Shown here: positions 1-13,425 of the stretch, piece by piece
Numbering within the stretch: position 1 is the stretch's first letter
Layout: every line of letters begins with the position of its first letter
Assembly (NCBI RefSeq): GCF_009870125.1
Contig: NC_046680.1
Coordinates: 9,734,001-9,798,000 of the forward strand
Origin: Drosophila pseudoobscura
Taxonomy: Eukaryota; Arthropoda; Insecta; Diptera; Drosophilidae
Direction: 5' to 3'
DNA length: 64,000 nt
Notes under the pieces: generated by a model
Database searches by the model: none
Told to the model about the DNA's origin: nothing
What the model saw: the letters and a program-made list of their open reading frames with translations, nothing else
Program-made: the position numbers and the translations under genes

Positions 1-3000
1 CATTAGGTGACCTTTGTCTGTGTCAAGGTGTCCCACGGCGGCTGGAACCCAGGTGAAAACAGTTAACCAGTCTGAAACAGTCCCTCGGGCCAACACCTGC
101 CTGGAGAGCCCGACTCACGGCGAAGGTTGCTTGATAGATAGCCGTCAGAGGGCGAGCCATGGGTGGGGCAACTTTATCTCCAGCGCCGACCCAATTTCCC
201 TTCCGAAACGCTTGGGGCAGCCCTCGTTGCGGTTGTTTTAGCTGTTGCTGGTTTTGGCCCGGAGAACACTGGCAAATATGCTAATAAGAACGTCGAAAGC
301 GGAAAGAGGAAGAGCGAAGCGATGCGATGCAATGCGCTCTAGCAGCTCATGTGTGAGAAATATTTTCATAGTCAAGGTAATCGTCATCCGTCCCGCCCCT
401 TTCCCTGTTCGCCGCCTAGCTCAAGGCATAGTCATAGTCGTAGTCGTAGTCCTCGTCGCCTTGCTATTAATAAATGCACTAAAAATGTTCTGGGTTCCTT
501 TCTCTGGCGTTTCGCTTTCCTTTTCGGTTTTTAAATTTTCTTCCAGTTGTACCTCGCCCCTCTTGGAGCATACATTCTCGTACATGTGTATACAATCTTG
601 AATGCACGCTATCTAGTATAGCTGTAGGACTTCCACAGAATATTTGTGTTTGTGGATCCATTAACTAAGAGGTTTGAAATAATTAAAAAAAAACGGGGCT
701 ATAAACCAAATCGAATATATCTTAGGTGGTATCTTGCGTTCGTGACTCCAGAAGCTTTTTTAGTCTTCTTAATTATGAAAGAAAATTCGAGCTTTAATAC
801 ATTTTTTTTGTTTTGTTTTGGTTCTATACGGGGTACGGTCGGTAGGGGTTGGGTGTGCCCCATAAGAAAGAGGCAAGGAATATGTGCTAACGTCGGCATC
901 ACAGTTCGCTTTGGGGGATAGCATAGTCGAAACGGAAGGACAGAAAAAATCGAGTCGAGCTGCGGTTGCTTCCTACACGAATCTGAATCAGAATCTGCCC
1001 CAAAGGCTCGACTCTTACCCCTTACACAATCTCACAGATGCACACACAAACACGCATACACATACTTGAATTAATTCATACTCTAATAAATATACAAAAA
1101 GCTCTGTTGAATGTCTGCTGCTGGCACTGGCCTGGCTCCTTTGTTGTTGCCATTCCCATTGCCAATGCTGCTGCTGCTGTTGCCGTTGTGTCAGCATAAT
1201 CTTTTGGCAGACATTTCGTTTTGATCATCCTAGTCCATTCCGTTTTCACTTCTCCCACTTTCCAGCATATCTGGATGCTATTCGCCTTGGCCTAGAGTGC
1301 AGCGCGCTGCAGCGGTGTAAAGTGCTGAACTGAAAACTCGTACAATGCTCCAATTAGAAGAAGAGTTCAATGTTCTGCAACATAATTCTTTTACCAGTTG
1401 TCAGAGGATACATGTAAGTGGCCTGCAGTTAGCGGGAGAGCCGAAACCATGCCTGCATGGATGGATGGAGTTCATAGACCTATGGGGGCGAAACTTTAGG
1501 AAGATGATACCACCCGCCAATCGAACAGCAGTCTGCACTCAAGGCGCAACTTTCCGTAACAATGGAATCTGAAACCTAATGCAGGACTATAATTGCTCTC
1601 GATGTTGGGGTCGACATGCCTGTAGGACGGTCATTCATGGAACGAATCAAGCTGTGAGTCACATTTTCAATTCAATTTTCCACCAGACGAGTGCACAATA
1701 GGCAGCAGCAGCCAAACAGGCCAGCAAAATGAAACCGGCAACACGATTTACCGAGAACAGAGCCAGTAGTAAGACAGGAAGAGGATGTGGGCTGGGACCA
1801 GGACCAAAACGAGTCCCAAAAACTATAACAAGTATTTCTCCAGCAATTCAATGCAACTGCACAAACAAAAATGGGACTGTATGTGTTTAAACTGTCAAAA
1901 TTATCAGTGTGTGCTAGAACTGTAAAAAGCATGTCTACCAGCAACGACTGACCTTGTGGATGGGGGAATGGAACAATTCTTATTCATTATACTCACACAT
2001 AAGCATAATTATGTCCTTTCATTTTCATTTTGTGCGCTTCATTAGCGCCACTCAGCCGCAGGTAGATTCGTCAAAATGAATATTTATACCGAGTTGTGGC
2101 AACGCCAACGATGACGACAACGAACCGGACAACAGCTACGGTGACGGCGACTGCGACGGCGACGGACCCGGACCTGGACCTGGAGAGGATGATGATGATG
2201 ATGGTGGTCTCTCACCCCCCACTTGACACGCAGCCACAGACACAGACACAGATACTGAGAGCACACACAATGACAGCCTCCTTCGTCTCGCAGTTTTGTT
2301 TGTATGGGATTCTATGGTTGATTTTATTTATCTTTTTTATTTCGGGGGGTTTTCTTGTTTGCGTCCTAATTATGCGGGGTTTTTCGCTCACTTTTGTTAT
2401 TCAATTACGAGTATACCACAAAAAATAAGAACTCTCAGCTTTAAACAGCAGTTGAGTATTGGAATGTGCTTTTTCCTCAAAATCTTTGAATCGTTGAAGC
2501 TTTCGGCTATGGATCGGAAGGCTGTGACTTTCAGTCTATCCAGTCTTGATATTCCCGAATATTTCAGTGACAATTGGTCTGGTCTGGGTCTGTCTTTTTC
2601 TTTAAACTGGCGGCACGCGAGTCGCGGCGCCTCGCGTCTTGAACCTATACCCAAGCGTAACTATTGACAAACTGCTTCAATGTGGCCGTTTCGAGCAGAA
2701 GGAACAACCGAAAGCAGCTGATTTTCTTGTAGACTTTACCGACTGACGCAGGCGCCTTTGCCGGCTCCCTCTGCTCTCTTATACGGCATGTGGAAAGTCT
2801 ACACTCGTGCTGGCTAAGAGAGCCGCCGTTGTTCGGCTCTCTTTGCTGCCTGTTGAGTGTCGAGTTTGCAACGAGATTAGTTTTTCAAAATTAACGGAAA
2901 AGAGGAAATCTGCTGCTCGTTCCGCATCAGTGAGCTTCTGATGCTCGACTAATGGATGCAAAACAACGAAGGGAAATCCGAACAATGCAAGATCTGCTCC

Positions 3001-3971
3001 ATTTTAATATCGCTAATGCAGGCGGTGGGGGCACGGACACGATGTCTTTCGGCTAATGCGCATTAGGCCCTCCTCTGCGTCTGCTTATTGGCATTTTCGA
3101 TGGGTCCGCCTTCAATTTGATGGCCATTTCTATGCAGCTGCCGTAATGTGAAACATTCCGTAGTCCGGCCAACAACTTCTCGAGTTGGTCAAACTGCTTA
3201 GGCGTTTGCCGTTTGCCGTTTGCCTTTTGACTTCCGTTGCCTTTTGTTATGTCGCTGGATCAGGCATAGGACTCCGAACTAGGCAGCAGGAGCAGGACCA
3301 AGACCTGGACCAGGCCCAGGACCAGGACCAGTCCGGGGCATCGTAAATTAGCAGCGGTTTATTGCCAGTACGTGACATTTTGGCCCCGTTCCGGCGTCGG
3401 CATCAGCAATAATTACGGCGTTCATTTATTTGCCTTGGCTCGACTCTGCTCTGCCCAGTTCTGGCCAGCCCTCGACGCTACGGCTTTGTCGACTGCCTTT
3501 TAAGTTGCTGCCTTTGTGGCTTGTGGTATGTGGATTATGTGGATGGCGGGTGGGGCATGAATCACCCGCCTTCCATCAGCTACTCCGCCTTTTCTTCTAT
3601 ATTTGTACAACAATAAAATATTGATTGTTGCAATTTCTAGGCCTTGTCCGGAGCAGAGCAGCAGCATGACCAGTACATAATCATTTCTCAGCCTCACATT
3701 ACGCATACGACTCTGATTGGGAAATTAACACAGCCAACGAGGGTGAGCAAAAGCTGCAATTTATATCTATAACTGGAACTATCTTGATGGTGCTTTAAGC
3801 GGTGGCTCAACCGACCGTGGAAGGACCCTCAAGTTGCACACATTTAATATATTTTAAGCATTCTACTAATGAGCCAGAAACTTTAACTGGAGACTCGTCC
3901 AGCGTTCTGCGTCCTGCCAGCACATAAGATTGCCATGGTGCATCGCTCTATCTTTCCCTCTCTCTGCGTTA

Positions 3972-4003
<32 letters not shown>

Positions 4004-5666
4004 TGGGGAGCGTTAAGCATTTGCCAGTGCGTGACATGCAACCCCTCGAAGCAGGAAAGGCAAGGCCAGGCTGCATCTGCAGCGGAGAAGGTTGTTGACT
4101 CTGCAGTTGACTCCGAACTGTCATTGTTTCAAATGGCACAAAGTTAAGCGAAAATCTCAAATAATTTTCCATTATAAATGTGGCAAAGATAAGCTGCAAC
4201 GAGCAATGGCAATGGTAACGGCAACGGCAACGGCAGCGGCAATGGCTATGCTGTTAGCATTGGGGGGAGTGAGCGACAAGCGACTAAAGTTCGACAGCAT
4301 CATCACTTCATAGAGGTCTCCACTTTTATGAGGCAGTGCAATAAACTTGCCTTGTCACCATGCATAACATAATAATTATAATAAAAACAATTTTTACGCA
4401 TTTTATGGGCGCATAAAATTGTAGCATATTCACAGACATCCATCGTGCGGATGAACGGAGTCCTGACCAACAAAAAAAAGAGAGAATAGAAGAAGTAAAG
4501 AATTTACTGATGAATTGCGGTTTAGTTTTATGAGATGCTCCGACAAGATATACAATATATGAACATACATATATGTACATATGTATATACACAGACTGAT
4601 GTGGGTGTCTGCATGTCAGTCCTTGAGCCGCCAATATGAGACAGTTTTATGAGCAGCCAAGAATAAAGCCTTGGATCCACCATCCTGACGCTGCGGCTGT
4701 TGCCATGCTGTATCAACATTTTATGAGCCTTTAATGTTTTGTTTGTTAATAAAATCGGCGAACGACAAAGACGTTGGCATCGTTATGCCACTGCTCCTCC
4801 CGCCGGAAAAGTCCTTGGGATTTTATATATTTTTAATGTGCGCACTTTGACACTTTTAATGAATCCCAAACATTAATTTTCTTAATGAGCGCGCTCATTT
4901 AAAGCCTAGACCAACTTGGTCCTAGTTGTGGTGGTACAAGTCCTGAACCCGCTTCTGGTTCTGGTCCCTGAAAAACGTTGACAAATGCCTGTCGGGTCGT
5001 TATTATACATGGAGGCAACAACAATGGTTAGGCACTGAAAATTCTGGCTGCAATGACAGTGCGAATGACAATGGCCCCAGCAATTTCCTCTCTTCATCAA
5101 TTCCAACTTAATGAAGTTTGAATGAAAATCCATTGGCACACGCTCGCGCAGACACAGCCAGCCACACACACACAAACACACACATGACTGACACTGTCCG
5201 GCTTAATGAGCCGCACTAAATTCACACGAAACTTTTTGGCCAAAAGGGATCCGATCCCTCTTTCCCGAGAGACAGGGCTGGGTGTGTGGCGAGCGTGTGG
5301 CAACTATTTATCGCTGATGCTGGACAAATGTTCTACACTCGGTCGACTGGCAGGAATTTATTGACACACTCAATCGAACGCTTTGATCGTAATCCCTTTT
5401 CCAACAAACCCCACCCCGAACCCCACCGACTCTCCACACTCCACACTCCCCCAAAGTTAAGTCAAGTTTTTCCTCTTCCATTCATCTGTTTGTTTGTTAT
5501 TTAGTTTGGGGTTTTGTTGCCGACTTTGACCAAAGTTGCGGCCAGACTCGTTTTCGGGTCAAGTGAGAATGCTCTTTACTTTCATTTGGATTGTTTATGC
5601 CAGTTCGGAAATGGAACCCGCCTACGCACTACGAAGACTCGCACTGCTTGTTCTACTTCGTACTAT
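1..5666. other. Intergenic, no gene recognised
   Basis: No reading frame here has the composition, homology or splice context of a real gene; the open frames are short and dominated by CA/GT, CAG and AG repeats. Visible structure is limited to simple repeats: a GACGGC-type run near 2130-2165, CCAGGA-like units near 3296-3333, a GT tract at 3972-3995, and AT-rich TACATATG-type sequence near 4565-4592. One copy of the octamer TACGAGTA lies at 2406-2413. Regulatory function cannot be excluded. Confidence 0.6.
3972..3995. repeat. (GT)n microsatellite
   Basis: An uninterrupted run of about 12 GT units that ends in TATGTG. It accounts for the poly-Val/Cys open frames read across it. Confidence 0.9.
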
Positions 5667-6763
5667 CTATCCTCCGAAGTATATTTCAAAAAATCTATTC
5701 CACGCATAGTCACCCATGAAGAGTGTGCTCTCGTTAGGGGCGGTAGGGGCACGCAGATGCTCCACCTTGTGCTCGGAGATGGCGACAGAATAGAGGTTCG
5801 ACTCTTCTGGGGCGCTTGGGTCGTAAGCCTGTTCCTCCTCGTGGCCACAGTCATTCGTGAACACTGTCTCCATCTCTATCTCCTCATTGAATTTATCCTT
5901 TTCCAGCTGCTTTTCTTTTTCCAGCTCGCGCTTCCTCTGCCTCTCCAGTCTATCATTCTTCTCCTCAGCAGCTTTTTTTGCTGCAGCCGCCTCCGGATCG
6001 TACTTGTAATCGTTACGCATTTGCTCCTTGGGAAACTGTCGAGCCTGCTCCAAATGCAGACCCCACATCACATAGATCATGACCAGCAGCGAGAGGAATA
6101 TGTAAACTGAAATTAGGGGAGAACAACAACAACAAAAGTAGCACTGCATCGATCTGCGGTCCAACCTACCATCCACTCCCAAATTGAGGGCAAAGAACAA
6201 TTGGTTGTCCGTCAGCCAAAAGCAATCTGCTTGGGCGTACGTGAAATAAAGGCGGAACAAGAGCAGGGCGGCCGTCTCGCAGAACCAGTAGAAGACCGAT
6301 ATACTCTCTCGCTTCACGATACGCATCATGGTGATAATATTGAACATGATATTGAAGCCGTACAGCACCATCCACTTGACGGGGTAGTCTGGAAATCGAT
6401 TCTGCATAAGTCTATCAGCTGAATTTGCGTATATGCTCACCGTGTAAGGTCCTGGCTAGCTCCACTCCCCAGAAATTAAACAGGATGAAGGAATACATCA
6501 CATTGATGCAGCCAATGGTCAGACCCCAGTCGGCCCGATTCAGCACGCACTGGCACAGCAGAAACTGTAAGTAAATTTCATCCATCTTGGGCAACGGTCG
6601 CCTCGACAGCTCGGAAATGACTGAACGGAGAGAAGGCACGCGCACTTGACCACCAGTTCCATGGAACTCTGTTATCGGTTGCTGAGATCCCCCCTTGGGG
6701 TCATGAATCACATATGCCCAAGCATATGTATCCAGATTGGAGTACTCGTAGTTTGTTTTCGCT
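5667..6763 (-). CDS. Multi-pass membrane protein, last three exons (5' end missing)
   Basis: I do not recognise this family. Three exons join in frame on the minus strand: 6763-6441, 6388-6170 and 6106-5667 (stop TAG at 5669-5667), encoding 326 residues. The introns are 52 bp (6440-6389, gtgagc...ttccag) and 63 bp (6169-6107, gtaggt...tttcag), typical fly sizes, and both are phase 1. Four hydrophobic segments can be seen (around LTIGCINVMYSFILF, WMVLYGFNIMFNII, FYWFCETAALLLFRLYF and VYIFLSLLVMIYVMW), rich in Trp, Tyr and Phe. A soluble tail follows with a Lys/Glu/Arg-rich coiled coil (from AAAAKKAAEEKN onward) and an acidic C-terminus ending in EIYFGG. The first exon shown begins after a pyrimidine-rich ttttag acceptor and has no ATG before an internal Met in PKMDEIYLQ, so the initiator is probably in an unlocated upstream exon. 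An 81-bp segment (V-R-V-P to Y-L-Q) lies between possible gtgcgc/ttacag sites and stays in frame, so it may be an optional intron. Confidence 0.75.
6389..6440 (-). other. 52-bp intron of the membrane-protein gene
   Basis: On the minus strand it begins gtgagc and ends tttccag. A nearer cag (in aaattcag) would leave only a 22-nt intron, too short to splice; the 52-nt choice keeps phase 1 and joins CAC-G to AC-TAC (His-Asp-Tyr). Confidence 0.75.
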
Positions 6764-7576
6764 CTAAAATTTAGTAGATCAAAAATTAAAACGGAAAAAC
6801 ATATGAGAAAGAAAGAAAGTGTTCAGCCTTTCTCTCTCTTTTGCTTGCATTAGCCATAAACTGATGAGAACTGGTATTAGTGTCCACATATCCATGTGCA
6901 TAAGCATGTGCCTGTTCTTCCATCGCCCCCCTTTGGGGCACTTAAAGCCCAACGTGACAGCATAAAATGCAGCAGCTTGTCTTTTTTATATTTGCCAGAG
7001 CAACAATAGCAACAAAAGCCAACAGCAACAGCATCAGAATTTTGTTGTAAAATATTATAGAGAGCGATATGAAAATGCAAACCACAGTAACCACCAAGAG
7101 TCCTTTACATACATATACATATATGCATACACCACCATATCTAGTATATGTTGATGGTGTTGGTGCTACTGTGTGCGTGTGTATGTGGGTGTGGGTGTGG
7201 GTGTGGGTATAGTGAAAAGTTTAGTCGAGTTCAGTTTAGTTAACTGTAGGAGGAGCAGTAGCAACGGGAGCAACATCAGCAACGGACGTAGTTGATTGCT
7301 CTGGTGGCTGGCTGCAGTTTTTGGCCCAAACCAATGAACCACATAATGCGGCGTACCCACACCCACACACAAACACAGCGGCACTCTGTGCCATACACAC
7401 ACATGCACACGCGCAGGCACACATACGCAGAGCTGTGAAACGTTTAAGTAAGCGTGTAAATTATTTGAATTATTTATGAGTTGCAACAACAGTGTTAGCG
7501 TCAGCATCGGCGACCGCAGTCAAAACATGAAAAGAGCTTAAGGCCAGGGCTCGCCTTCTCTTTATACCCACTCTCG

Positions 7577-7665
7577 ATATATAAATATATATAATATATA
7601 TATATAATATAATATAATATATAATATAATATAAATATATACATATGTACATATATAGGTATATA
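7577..7665. repeat. AT-rich TATA/TAATA array
   Basis: Nearly 90 bp built only of TA, ATA and ATAT units, followed by ACATATG-type sequence. It generates the Ile/Tyr-rich minus-strand frames across 7.5-7.9 kb, which are not genes. Confidence 0.85.
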
Positions 7666-9171
7666 TGTATGTATACAAATCAGAGCAATCCCAGAACGGG
7701 CTCCAATTCCCTGGACGATGCTTAAACAGCCGATGACGACGTCCGAGGGGCGCACGCCCTTGATAAATGCCACACAATTGAAGTTTTGTCGGGCAAAAGT
7801 TGCTCCGCCAGCTAACTGTAAATGTTAATTCCCAACTGAGAAATTTATTAATGGCCCCCATCCCCGGAGAGGTCAGAAACAAAAGAAAAGCAATCACCAC
7901 AATGAAATGTAAGGCAAAGACAGGGAAGAGACAAAGACACACCGTACCATAAGTATAACGAAAAAAAATGTGAGTTTAAAGTGAAAAATAGATGATGCTG
8001 CACGTTGATGTGGAGGGGAGCGTACGTGGAGGGGCACTGTATCTAGGTCCATCTGCTAGGGACTGATGATCGAATCCCCTGGGGGAATTCAGCTTTAAAG
8101 GGGGGCTTTGGAGGAAAACTTCTTTGGGGTTTCTGTTTCTGTTTCCATTTTTGCTTACACTCATATCACGCATGGGACCCCAGCGACTTATGGCCGCAAT
8201 AAGTAGAAGTACATTCCACTCAGCGAAGGGCGGCTTCCAGGAGGGATGGGGGGGGGTGGAAGCATCGCAATATGGCTGCCAATTGCACGCACTTTTGTCG
8301 TTCAATTTAATTCGGAAAATTCTGGCTTTCCCTAGCGTGGGGTTCATTTTTGTGTGGCGGTCGGAGCTCCTAAGTAGCTCAGCGGCTTGTCGCAATGGGG
8401 GGTCGGTGCCCGGTAATGCCAGCCCCTAAAACCCAACTCTTCAGACTTCTCCTCGGCCACGTGTGCTTGTGCGTGCGGCTCTGTAATAATTTGGTCTATT
8501 TGTTGCCTGCCATTCGGTTTATTGAATTTGGCATTTGCATGTTTGACGACTCGTCGCGTATGTGAATAGGGGATGCTGCTGCCTCATCTGCCTCCCTGCC
8601 CCCTGCTCACTGCCTTCGTCCTGTGAAGCCTGCCTGGGACCCTTGTCGCTCTTCTTTCCGTCTTCTGGTGGAAGCCATTCAATTATCTGGTGGTAAATAT
8701 TGCAAATTAAGTTGTTTATTGTGCATGATGTTATGCCAATTGAATTTGCATCTTACGGGGAGAGACCCAGCCCTTGCATCCCTTGCCCCTGAGGGCGTGT
8801 AAACTTCAGGAGCAGCAACAAAGAACAAACCCAATTTCATTTCGCAGCCAATTAAAAAATGTTACACCCGGCGAATGATGAATAATTTGTTCTCGGCGTA
8901 TAGCCGCTGCCGCTGACCTTGAATATTGTCGACTTTCTTCATTTCAATTTGATTTATGCGAGGGACGAGAGTGAGAGAGAGTGTGAGTGGGGATAAACAA
9001 AGGAAAACCGCTACAAATGAAATGAGGGCTGAGCAAAGTGCAAAAGCGAATTAATTATGCACATTAACTTTTGCCGCTTAATGCGCTCCCAGTTCTCTGA
9101 CTGAGGTGAGACTGATTCTCATTCGGAGAATGTGGAACAGGAGAGGAGAGGCTGATCCCGAGAGTGACCCA

Positions 9172-9218
9172 AGTCCCAGTCCCCCAAGTCCCCCATGTCC
9201 CCCATGTCCCCCGTCCAT
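9172..9218. repeat. 9-bp GTCCCCCAT minisatellite
   Basis: About four to five imperfect copies of a GTCCCCCAT/GTCCCCCAA unit in direct tandem. Read on the minus strand it encodes a GDMGD-like repeat. Confidence 0.85.
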
Positions 9219-11130
9219 GTCGCGTCGAGTGCGCGAATGACTTTGAAAAATGGGCGCGGCTTTGCAGGAGCAGGAGAACGCTGCTTAATTAGTGCGTAAT
9301 TTGTAAGTTGAGGAAAACGAAAAAAAGAAAAGGCGTTGAAAGGAAAACTCACCGGAGTGGAAAGCCAGGCTGGGGGCAGGCGTCAGGAGTAAAAGGGAAA
9401 AGGGCAAACAATGACAGAGGTAAATATTAATTACTCTGCGGGATAATTCTCGGGCTCGGATAAATGTGTCTCTAGTCCACTCCACTCGACTCAAGCATCC
9501 ATCAATGTGCCAATCAATCAACTGCACAGGTCTCTAGCTTTAAAATCTTCCGATTAGGCTGATCTTTCCGTCATCCCCCTTCGATCCCTTTCGGACAAGG
9601 GACCCAGACCCAGACCCTTGTTGATTTAGTATAAACATTGTTTGCCTTCCATTTGCACCCTTTGATGCTGCTGCACATTGTACATTTTTATCCGGATCTG
9701 TGGCGAATGTTTTGTCTCATATTCTGTTTGTTTAGGCTGCTGTCCTGTGAGCACTTTGCTCGGGGCTCTGATGTGGCCAGGTGTCAATTAGCCAGTCCAA
9801 TTTGTGACTAATTCGCACAAGTTTTTCTATCTCTCCCTCTTGTCACTCTCTTGTTCTCTGTGTATCTGCCTGTTATTTTATACGAGTATAAAATAGTCGG
9901 ACCTTGTAGTGCGAGTTCTTTTCTCTTTTCCACTTTCATTTAGTCTGTGGCTTTCATATGTGAAATTACTGTGAATTACTCAGTACACACGCACAAAAAG
10001 GCTCACATACACACAGAAAGAGACATCCAAAGAGGGTCAGAAAGAGGGAGACAGAGCGAGAGAAAGAAAGACAGAGGGAAGTGAAGATAGACCGGAGCTG
10101 CTTCTGGCTCCGTGCTTTAATTTCCGTTTCCGTTGAACTTGCACATTTCTGGCTTGCATGCGCCAAAATTTCATATTACCCACCCTTACCCGTTCCTCCG
10201 CCTTCTCCGCACCGAGGTTTTGTTCCACTCAGAAAAAAAAATGTTGAATTATGCGCAGAGGCGCTGCCTGCACTGCCCTGCTCCTTCATTCCCGTTTTCC
10301 ACGTGCCTGCTCGCCTGGGCCCCCACTTTAAGGTCGTTCTGTTAAATGCAATGAAATTATTCTTCCACTGCGGTGGTCCACCCATTTAAATGTTAATTAA
10401 TGCCCAGAAAAGAACAGCAGCAGCGGCATCAACAAAAGCAGCGCCAAGACCAAGCCTGGGAGCGGGCCATTATGACCATGCTGATGGTCACCGTTAGCCA
10501 GGTGAATTCTGAATGACCCCAAAGGATGCCGGCCCTGATCCGATGCACTTTATTCCACTTAAAGCTGATTAAGCGGTACTCAGTTCCAGCATCTTTTATC
10601 CTCTGCAGGGTAGCAGGCTAGCAAAAGGAGTAAAAGCAGCAGGGTCTGCCTTTGGTCCATCCATCCAGTTCCATCTTCAGAAGAACTGCAGGGTACTGAG
10701 ACAAAACTGAGTGCCCCATATTTCGCACTCTTTTGAAAGCATTTTCTTTTCATTTTCCGTCTTTTTTTGGGGCATGGCCGGACTTAAACAAGCGGCTCGT
10801 TAACGGCAACCGCGCAATTACACTCGAAACGCTTTAAATTTTAAGTGCCGCCCGAGTATGTGCCACGCTGGTCTGCCTCTGGGATGGGGTTGGGCTCGGG
10901 CTTGGTGCTGGTGATGGTGCCGGACGGAGGCAGTAACTATTGACTGACGGTAGCTACCTGTTGGCGACGTTCTGCCGCGGCACTCACTCTCACCCGACGC
11001 GCTCGTCCATTGTGGGGCTAATTGCGCTGTTCGCTGTGCGCGGTGCTCGGTGCTTGGCGCTTCGAGCTCACTCGAGTTTCCCTTTCTTCTCTCACTCTGT
11101 CTCACTCTCTCTGAATTTGTACTGTGTACT

Positions 11131-11163
11131 GTGTGTGTATGTGTGTGTGTGTGTGTGTGTGTG
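11131..11163. repeat. (GT)n microsatellite
   Basis: A GT run broken once by TATGT and followed by GCGAGAAG. Confidence 0.9.
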
Positions 11164-13365
11164 CGAGAAGCGGAAGCTGTGCCCTCCCCGAAGCTGGAAA
11201 TAAATCAAAAATTGTACTACCATAGTACTTTCTTTGGCGAAATGTAGCTACCCTTGAAGCGGTGGCTCTGCGAATTAGCAGGGGGATAGCGGAAAGTACT
11301 CCAACAATTATTCCAATTTAAGGTTTATATATTAAATAGTTGCTTGGCCAAGGATTCAGCTCGGATCCATTGCTTTCCTCTCGCCCTTTGCTCATTTCAT
11401 TTCGTGCGAATTCCTTATGGCCTTGGGCCCTTGATGGGGCCTGCTGGCCGGGGATGCTGCGGATCAAGAGGCCAGAACTTCCTGCTGGATATCTATTTTG
11501 CTATTCAATCATTTTCTTGCTCTTTTCTTTTCCACTGGGCCTTAACTTTCGCATATTTTTCTTCGACTGAATGGTATAATTTTAATTTTTCGAACTTGAA
11601 CGTTTATTTGTCTTTATTTTATTTTCGTTATCTTTTTTGGCTCGTATTTTTTTAGCCGCCGGCCAAGAGCATTATTGCAAGTGGTGTCCTGTCCCATTCA
11701 GCTGAAGGGGATCGAATAGGATGGAATGGGGCTGAAGAGCAAGTCAAGGAGATGGAAGTAGAGAACTCAAGGACTCTGATGGACGTTCGCCCATTTATTG
11801 CTCATATTTCATATTTGCCACATTTTCGCCTGCTTCAGCTACACTTTCGGTCCTGCTCTCTTTTCCCATTTTCGCTTTGGCAAATGAAAATGAAATTTTT
11901 AATAAAAACGATACGCGTTGTTTTCATTGGTTGGAAATTCCGCTGAAGCCGAAGCTGGAGCTGTTGCAAGTGTGGTTGGGGTACGTTCTGCTGTTGATGT
12001 GTAATATTTAACGAGAGGATATATTCCTGGCATTTTCATTTTGCCCGGCAATCCCTTCATCAGCACCAACAGCAGCAGCAGCAGCACACAAAAAATTGCC
12101 AGTTGATTGAGCCAGAACTAGAGCCAAAATGCAGCCAGAAGGAGAGTTGCAGCAGCAGCATCAGCACCAGAAGGGTGTGGCAATGGGGGGGTACAAAATA
12201 GATGAAGTGCCAGCTAAGCAGGTGTCTGGCCATCAACTAACGCACATCCTGTCCCTGACCGAATGCAACAATTAAATTTCAGCAAGGACACTGCTACCAG
12301 CCAACACCCCACAGAGCAGCCATTGTAATGGTCTCACAGCAAAAGTGGATGGAGCAGGAGGAGGAGCAGAACAGTCGATGGGACAGAAGGAGGAGGAGTA
12401 GGAGAAAAACCGGAGGACACCAGTGCTCTTGCAATTTAGGAGAGTGAAGCAGATTTGCCAGCAGCTTTAGCACCGGCCATTGTCCAGTATGCCGTACAAT
12501 CCCACCCACACACTCTCCCCGCTCTAACACCTGAGCGCCATTGATTTGTGAGCGGAAGTGCGGACGAGCCAGGGCGAGGGCTGGTCACGCTGCATGGAGG
12601 AACTAGTTCCCCAGCGAACCACTTTACAGCTTCTTGACTTGTGCAACAGATCCATCGTTACTATCATCGGCAAGGACAACGACAGCGACAACGACAAGAC
12701 ACGCAACAGCAGCATATGGGGAGGGGGGCGGGGCGCGGCGCACATGGCACATTTACTCATCAAGATGCAACAAATTTCCCTAATTGAATGTCATATGACT
12801 GACATTATGTGAGCTGTCCCCTCTCCAGGCTCCCCTCGGGCTTGTGCCATTCTGCACGGATGTCTTGGCTGATTTTCGTCGTCTTCTGCTGCTGCTTCGA
12901 CTTGCTCACGTGTGAAATTAATTTGTAATGACTATGTGTCCCATGCAGCGCCATTTGCATTTGCGAAAGAGCTGCCACCCCCACACACACACTCCCTCGC
13001 TCTCCCTCCCTGCCTCTCTTTCTGGGTGTCTTTCCTCATTTTATGTTGCAGATGCAGATTGACCCGAGCAGCCAAGTGGCAATCAGATGAAACAGGTCAG
13101 AAGGCACACTCCCCCACTCCACCCCGCCAACTAGCAGCTGACGGAGATGAGCGGGATTTTGCAACTTTGCTCCCATGAAGCCTTGCCCTGAAAGTTGCCG
13201 AAGCCCCGGCAAGTTTCCACTACCACCCATCGGAAAGTCACCTCCGTCCGCCCCATTGGGCGTCGCAAAGCCTTTGCAACTTTGTCGGAACTTAATTTCG
13301 TAAATTGTTCACCAATTCTACGAATTGCACTTTGTGATTTTGAAAGTGGCAGCGAAACTTTTCTT

Positions 13366-13425
13366 TTCATTTCATTTCGTTTTGTTTCGTTTCGTTTGGT
13401 TCGGCTCGGTTCGGCTGGGTGCCGT
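13366..13425. repeat. TTTCG/TTCGG pentamer-like array
   Basis: Imperfect direct copies of TTTCG, TTTCA and GGTTCGGCTC units. A similar array lies near 63.5 kb inside the 5-HT1A intron. Confidence 0.7.

Noticed and set aside
5514..6110. 198-codon plus-strand frame
   Set aside because: It is antisense to the last exon of the minus-strand membrane gene, which has proper splice sites and a coherent protein.
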